Source: Bryobacterales bacterium
GTDB lineage: Bacteria; Acidobacteriota; Terriglobia; Bryobacterales; Bryobacteraceae
Length of the DNA: 19,355 bases
Assembly: GCA_003487005.1 (NCBI GenBank)
Contig: DNFG01000015.1
Location: forward strand, 871-20,225
Reading direction: 5' to 3'
Positions within the stretch are counted from its first letter, which is position 1. Each line of letters starts with the position of its first letter. The translations under genes and the position numbers were made by a program. Shown piece by piece: positions 16,301-19,355 of the stretch. The notes under the pieces are model-generated. The model was given only the letters and a program-made list of their open reading frames with translations, was not told the DNA's origin and did no database searches.

Positions 16301-16464
16301 ACCAGGATGGTGGCCGGACAGGTCCGGCTGAGGCGGCAGACCAGTTCGGCGAGACAATCCGGGGCGCCCGGACCCGCGGGCGGGATCTGGTCCCAACCCT
16401 CCGGCGCAACAAAGGCGCCTCGGAGTGCCGAAAGGATTGGGTTTGCACTGGGATTCGGCAACAT
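13315..16464 (-). CDS. Multidomain glycosyltransferase (GT2 plus GT4)
   Basis: A 1049-residue cytoplasmic or membrane-peripheral protein with two glycosyltransferase modules. Residues ~35-205 form an alpha/beta domain (ATILVTDPDP, ALIFRGPASAF, GVVVVRQQGD), perhaps a decayed Methyltransf_24-like Rossmann fold; I cannot assign it. A Pro-rich linker (~215-245) follows. The GT2 domain (~246-460) shows ISIVTPTFNQGRYIEQT, VIDGGSTD and the metal motif NSDD (330-333). The GT4 domain (~497-875) has HDLWSLTGRCAYPEDC, a Cys-rich loop through Cys619, and the EX7E pair Glu788 and Glu796 in SPSLDETFGQVFVESAACG. Residues ~910-1033 look like a beta sandwich, possibly a carbohydrate-binding module. Two transferases in one chain suggest consecutive sugar additions in a surface glycan. 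It starts 5 bases after the GT9 gene and shares ATGA with acpS. Confidence 0.9.
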   Translation of the reverse strand: MLPNPSANPILSALRGAFVAPEGWDQIPPAGPGAPDCLAELVCRLSRTCPATILVTDPDPAVSAAAVIGAGASGAQVFIAAGGEEAADAIRSAISRFDQSGRALIFRGPASAFCNQIEIAPQLVIVRRFEDLEPLRGRLPSHGVVVVRQQGDAPDGLRRWADSCLYQVLAGTPGRRSSIPESLFQEVRGDLDASRDPADTEAVIQRLRGSPTAESGPALPPGLWPRRPFPGPPLPPTLPGGAPWPRISIVTPTFNQGRYIEQTLLSILHQGYPNLEYIVIDGGSTDETHQVLERYRPRISHLVSEADRGQSHAINKGMALATGDILTWVNSDDLLAPGALAAMAMAFHTSQADMVAGVACVFSGTEFVDLHLTSCAPGPLPLRDLLDLDGCWNAGQFFYQPEVMFTRGLWERAGGRVREDLFYSMDYDLWVRFAAARARLHVIGRPICWYRQHPEQKTHAVAKFKAELEDCRAGYLASNPGWPCEWPAPPAEPRRQLRVALVNDHGFRYGAGLAHQRLGEGIALAGHELLPFTLTNESAGLTGATPLTPANLYQALASRQPDLVITGNLHSAGATAEHLDALAGAFPTFAVLHDLWSLTGRCAYPEDCSKYKDGCDHTCPTATEYPSLPLTQIRPAWEAKRAVLTAGNAPTLLGNSAWTTEFARQALAAWGVQDPGARTGQIRYGFPLDDLAPVDRGLARRLLGLPEDRFIVMLSSELSDRRKRTREAFEALAQLDLPDLTVVSLGNKVEGEKFPVADVRRPGYLTDPGRLALYKSAADLYLSPSLDETFGQVFVESAACGTPAMGHPSTGVRDAVCQGVSGILVSPAGPKPLADAIRSLYLDPQKRAAMGVWGRIFVENEWSFYSSYHSLFVHWRRSGLTARFRMPPKIGFRPGANPLPPVEPATRRPGTRVEALHIGGEEGPYPDLGLPRFRWAFGPVSRLRIHALETGIHTLVILYRNLHPGQTLHVRTSRSVSRSYSLALNRFDHDRVVCTAALLEQGPNLVELEFSKWDLNPADPRPMAAVLTGIYCIPDPSGAEGMPPSGGNS
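13325..13329 (-). promoter_or_regulatory. Shine-Dalgarno site of acpS
   Basis: GGAGG on the minus strand, 6 bases before ATG 13318 and inside the 3' end of the glycosyltransferase gene. It supports independent or re-initiated translation of acpS at the ATGA overlap. Confidence 0.72.
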
Positions 16465-16469
16465 GGCGT

Positions 16470-17966
16470 CTATTTGCCTTGTGACAGCTTACGCCAGATG
16501 GCCTGCCAAGGAGCAGACTGCGCGGGTGCTGGCGGCGCAGAGAGGAGATGATCGATCTCGTCACGAAGGACCGGCAGCAGGCGTCGCAGGGTTGCGGCTT
16601 CCGTCGCCTTTTCTTCCAGTTGCGCTTGCAGATCCAGCACTTGGCCGCGGAGCGCGGCCATCTCGCTGACCCCGTTCCCCTCGGGGTGCGCGGTGGGCCC
16701 CGCAACACCGGAACTCGGATGCAGCGTCCTCCCCGTCGTCCCGGAGGCATCATCCGCCGCCGGGGCGTGCTGGAGTTCCTTCAACAACTGGGCGTACTGC
16801 CGGATCACAGTGAGGTAGCGGTCCGAAGACTCACGGACCATCCGGTGCACCAGAGGTGGCGGCGCCTGGATTTCCAGGATCTCGAACGGTCCCGCGGGAT
16901 CTTGCAAAATCCGGTCGAAAGCGGCCAGAGCCTCCTCGACGGGGACGGCCTTCAAACACCAGGAGTCCTGAACGTGGCAGCGCCAGTTACAGGGACTGCA
17001 AGGAACCGTGACGGTGAGCACTGCCCCGGTCCGGGCCGCCGGAACAAACCGGGGCCAATGGCCGCCACCGAAAATCGCGAGAACGGGCTTGCCGAGTGCG
17101 GCCGCCAGATGCATCGGTCCAGTGTCCTTGCCCACATAGCCCGCGGAGCCCTCCAACAAGCCGATCAGGGCATCGATGCTGTCCGGAGTTTCACAGCAGT
17201 TGACCGTCTGCCGGGCGAGGGACCCCAGAGATTCCTGGATCCGCTCAACAGTCGCGGACTCCTCCGGGGTACCGACGAAAAGCAGCGGAGCGCCGGTCCG
17301 TTTCAGCATCCCCTCCAAGAAGATCGCCCAGTTCGGCACACCCCAATTGCGGATCGCAGAATGACTCGTGTCGCCGACGCAGGCAACCCAATACCGGCCC
17401 CGCTCAATGCCCAACCCCCGCAGACGGGTGGTTGTGGTCTGCCGGACTGCTTCCGGCACCTGAACAGCCGGCACTGGCAGATCGATGTTCCGCCCCAATA
17501 TCCGGGAGGCCAGTTGTTCGTTCTTGCCCAGTTCAGGTGCATCGACCGCGACAACGACGCGGTCGCGGAATTCGATGCGCGGCTGAATCGGGCGCCCTTC
17601 GCCGGGGTCTCCCGGGTATAATTGGCCGCTCAGAGCCAAATTGGGGGTGTCCGGCAGCATGAGAACCAGTTCTTCCTCGAGCCGGGTGTACTGGTAGGAG
17701 GCCGCCACGAGAAGGTCGGGGGTGAAACCGCGAATCCTTGACACCATCTCTTCGCCCGCCAGTGAATCCAGGGTAAAGGAAGAGGAGTACGGATCACCCG
17801 GACAGTGCAACAGCGGCAAGTGAGGGAAGAGAAGCCGGGCCAAGGGCGCGACGAAATCTCGAACCACGAGCATCGGCTGATGGCCTTCGGCAACCAGGGA
17901 TGCGATCATCGGCTGGCGGAGAACAAAATCGCCCAGGGCATCGGGGTTGCTGATCAGCAGTCTCAT
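16470..17966 (-). CDS. Glycosyltransferase family 9 (heptosyltransferase-like) with coiled-coil tail
   Basis: A 498-residue GT-B enzyme of family 9, the family of the LPS heptosyltransferases WaaC and WaaF. The N-terminal half begins MRLLISNPDALGDFVLRQP, the usual GD-containing acceptor loop. The C-terminal half has GKDTGPMHLAAALGKPVLAIFG (279-300), the nucleotide-sugar site, and a four-Cys segment CSPCNWRCHVQDSWC (323-337) as in many GT9 proteins. The fold ends near 355. Residues ~370-400 are helical, ~401-432 are a low-complexity linker, and ~434-475 form a Leu/Glu-rich probable coiled coil. It is the first gene of the operon. The sugar donor is not decidable; ADP-heptose is the classic one. 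No Shine-Dalgarno site precedes ATG 17966. Confidence 0.9.
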   Translation of the reverse strand: MRLLISNPDALGDFVLRQPMIASLVAEGHQPMLVVRDFVAPLARLLFPHLPLLHCPGDPYSSSFTLDSLAGEEMVSRIRGFTPDLLVAASYQYTRLEEELVLMLPDTPNLALSGQLYPGDPGEGRPIQPRIEFRDRVVVAVDAPELGKNEQLASRILGRNIDLPVPAVQVPEAVRQTTTTRLRGLGIERGRYWVACVGDTSHSAIRNWGVPNWAIFLEGMLKRTGAPLLFVGTPEESATVERIQESLGSLARQTVNCCETPDSIDALIGLLEGSAGYVGKDTGPMHLAAALGKPVLAIFGGGHWPRFVPAARTGAVLTVTVPCSPCNWRCHVQDSWCLKAVPVEEALAAFDRILQDPAGPFEILEIQAPPPLVHRMVRESSDRYLTVIRQYAQLLKELQHAPAADDASGTTGRTLHPSSGVAGPTAHPEGNGVSEMAALRGQVLDLQAQLEEKATEAATLRRLLPVLRDEIDHLLSAPPAPAQSAPWQAIWRKLSQGK

Positions 17967-18087
17967 TCAGAAACGGGCGTCCACGCCGACCCCTCAGGGA
18001 GTGTAGCAATCCCTCGAAGCGGAAGGCAAACGCGGGCTGCGGACCATTGCCAGACCTATGATTCGATCGTCAGGCCGGCCGTTGGTC

Positions 18088-18093
18088 TATAGT
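18088..18093 (+). promoter_or_regulatory. -10-like hexamer TATAGT before the secreted hydrolase gene
   Basis: TATAGT matches the -10 consensus at five of six positions and ends 7 nt before ATG 18101, placing the predicted transcript start at the start codon. No good -35 is visible. It lies in the 134-bp gap between divergent genes. Confidence 0.42.
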
Positions 18094-18100
18094 GAGCGGC

Positions 18101-19259
18101 ATGGGTGCGACCTCCATAAGACTTCCGCTGACGGCCCTGTTCTTTGCCATGCTGCCTTGCGCCTCCGCGATTGAAGTGGCTACCGGCCGGATGCTGGGCT
18201 CTGGGCATGACCCGCGGTCATTCTATGTGCGGACACCCGGCGGCCCCTGGGAGAGAACCTGCACCGGCCCTCAATTCCGGACCGAGGCCGCCGGCCGTCT
18301 GATGAACATCCGGGTAGCCCAGGCTCTATTCGACGACGAGTGGCTCACCGAACGATCCTTTGATCCGGACGCGAATACGGACTCAGTCATTCGCGCCCTG
18401 GACCTTTGGCGTGAACATGGGGTCTATAACATCACAGTGTCGCTGCAGGGCGGCAACACCGGTTATGGCACAACCGTCCCTGAAGTCCGCCGCGCGAAGA
18501 ATGCCTATCAGTCTGGACCCGCCGAGGGACTTCACGTGAGCGCGTTCCGTCCGGACGGGTCTCTCAAGCCAGCCTGGGGCAGGCGCCTCGTCCGATTGAC
18601 CCGCGCACTCGACAAGCGCGGCATGATTCTGACCTTGACCTATTTCTACCAGGGGCAGGACGAGGTGCTGGAGTCGCCCGCCGCCATTCGTAATGCCGTT
18701 GCGCAGGCCACCGACTTCCTGATCGACCAGGATTTGCGCAACGTGATCATCGAGATCGCCAACGAGGTGGGCCACTCTGGCTTTGACCACGGCCACTACA
18801 TTCGTGATGACCTCGCCACCCTCATCCGGCTCGCCCAGTCCCGCTTCGCCGCAAAACACGCTCCCTTCCGGCTTCCTGTCTCCGCGTCCGGACTGGGGAA
18901 TCTCGGCGTCCCCAGTGGAATCCGTGAAACAGCCGACCTGACCATCATCCACGGAAATGACCGCCCCCCGGAGTTCAAGTTGCGGCGTGTCCCGGAACTG
19001 CTGGCCGATCCGGCTCTCCCCGGGCCAATCTACATGAACGAAGACGACAACGGCCGGGATCCCTCGCTGCGCAACCTCGAACTCGAACTCGCCAGTCTCG
19101 ACGCCGTCTGGTCCGGAGGCGCCAGTTGGGGTTACATGCCCTGGCGTCAGGTCCAGATGTTCCCCTTCCGCTTCTACACGCCCACGGGCGAAGACCCCGA
19201 CGCGCAGTATTTCCGTGCTGTCCTCAGGGCCATGCAGCGGCGGGGGGTGCTTCCTGCCG
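18101..19259 (+). CDS. Secreted glycoside-hydrolase-like protein, 3' end missing
   Basis: An open frame from ATG 18101 runs about 386 codons to the contig edge without a stop. Residues 1-23 are a signal peptide (LPLTALFFAMLPCASA). The rest looks like a (beta/alpha)8 barrel of glycoside hydrolase clan A, near family 5. VIIEIANEVGHSGF carries a candidate acid/base Glu222 just after Asn, at the end of a beta strand, and IYMNEDDNG carries Glu314 as candidate nucleophile. Supporting segments are WLTERSFDP early, and SGGASWGYMPW late, the expected aromatic strand 8. The exact family and substrate are not recognised; an inactive or putative-collagen-binding relative is possible. It probably acts outside the cytoplasm. 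It is divergent from the GT operon. Codons ending in C are commoner than in the M14 gene. Translation past ~19259 is into artefact. Confidence 0.72.
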
Positions 19260-19355
19260 CCCCCCCCCCCCCCCCCCCCCCCAACCAAGTCCGCGGGGAG
19301 GCCCCCCCACAAACCCCCCCCCCCTCCCCCCCGGCGGCCCCCCCCACCCCCCCCC
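19260..19355. other. Poly-C low-complexity contig end (artefact)
   Basis: An unbroken run of 23 C (19260-19282) is followed by C-dominated noise with short islands of other bases to the end. It interrupts an otherwise healthy coding frame. It is best read as a sequencing or assembly artefact (homopolymer tail or no-signal calls on the complementary read), not as genomic DNA. No feature should be called here. Confidence 0.88.

Noticed and set aside
14884..16551. 555-codon plus-strand open frame
   Set aside because: Antisense to the GT2-GT4 gene, with no motif and a low-complexity Gly/Arg/Asp composition.
13315..17966. The glycosyltransferase operon as a new defence or secretion system
   Set aside because: All recognisable domains are glycan synthesis enzymes. 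There is no nuclease, toxin, reverse transcriptase, sensor or mobile-element gene nearby.
18383..19312. 309-codon minus-strand open frame at the right end
   Set aside because: It is antisense to the signal-peptide-bearing hydrolase-like gene, has no recognisable domain, and begins inside the poly-C artefact (a Gly run).
19260..19355. Poly-C tract as a phase-variable repeat
   Set aside because: It is followed by C-dominated noise up to the contig edge rather than by resumed coding sequence, and the other edge carries adapter, so artefact is far more likely.

Overview
This is a high-GC bacterial contig from an organism with an outer membrane: it carries lptB, a GT9 heptosyltransferase-like gene and secreted enzymes with signal peptides. 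The long secreted M14 peptidase carrying a glutamine-amidotransferase-like tail, the PA-domain subtilase and the overall gene style remind me of Acidobacteriota (Bryobacterales/Solibacter-like). That placement is an impression from gene families, not a measurement. Both ends look like assembly artefacts. Bases 1-30 match the Illumina TruSeq adapter at 27 of 30 positions, and from 19260 the sequence is degenerate poly-C.

Left part (31-7964): the C-terminal end of a 2-oxoacid dehydrogenase E2, a DinB/DUF1572 protein and lptB run rightward. lptB meets a leftward Na/Pi symporter with a single base between the stop codons. A divergent gap of 95 bp leads to a large secreted M14 metallocarboxypeptidase, which converges on a membrane PAS histidine kinase with no adjacent regulator. 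ribA (GTP cyclohydrolase II) lies upstream of that kinase on the same strand.

Middle part (8016-12997): a LytS-type sensor kinase is divergent from ribA and seems to share its -10 region. It is followed by a secreted PA-domain subtilase, a greA-type transcript cleavage factor and a CDP-alcohol phosphatidyltransferase whose ribosome-binding site overlaps the greA stop.

Right part (12941-19259): a leftward three-gene operon encodes a GT9 glycosyltransferase with a coiled-coil tail, a 1049-residue GT2-GT4 double glycosyltransferase and AcpS. The last two overlap by four bases. Divergent from this operon is a secreted protein with glycoside-hydrolase clan-A features (Glu222 and Glu314), cut off by the contig end.

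I see no mobile element, CRISPR array, tRNA, rRNA or defence locus. The observations most worth checking are the two end artefacts, the edge-truncated hydrolase-like gene, the multidomain glycosyltransferase operon coupled to acpS, and -10-like hexamers placed 6-8 nt before several start codons, which suggests leaderless transcription. I do not see convincing evidence of a wholly new system.
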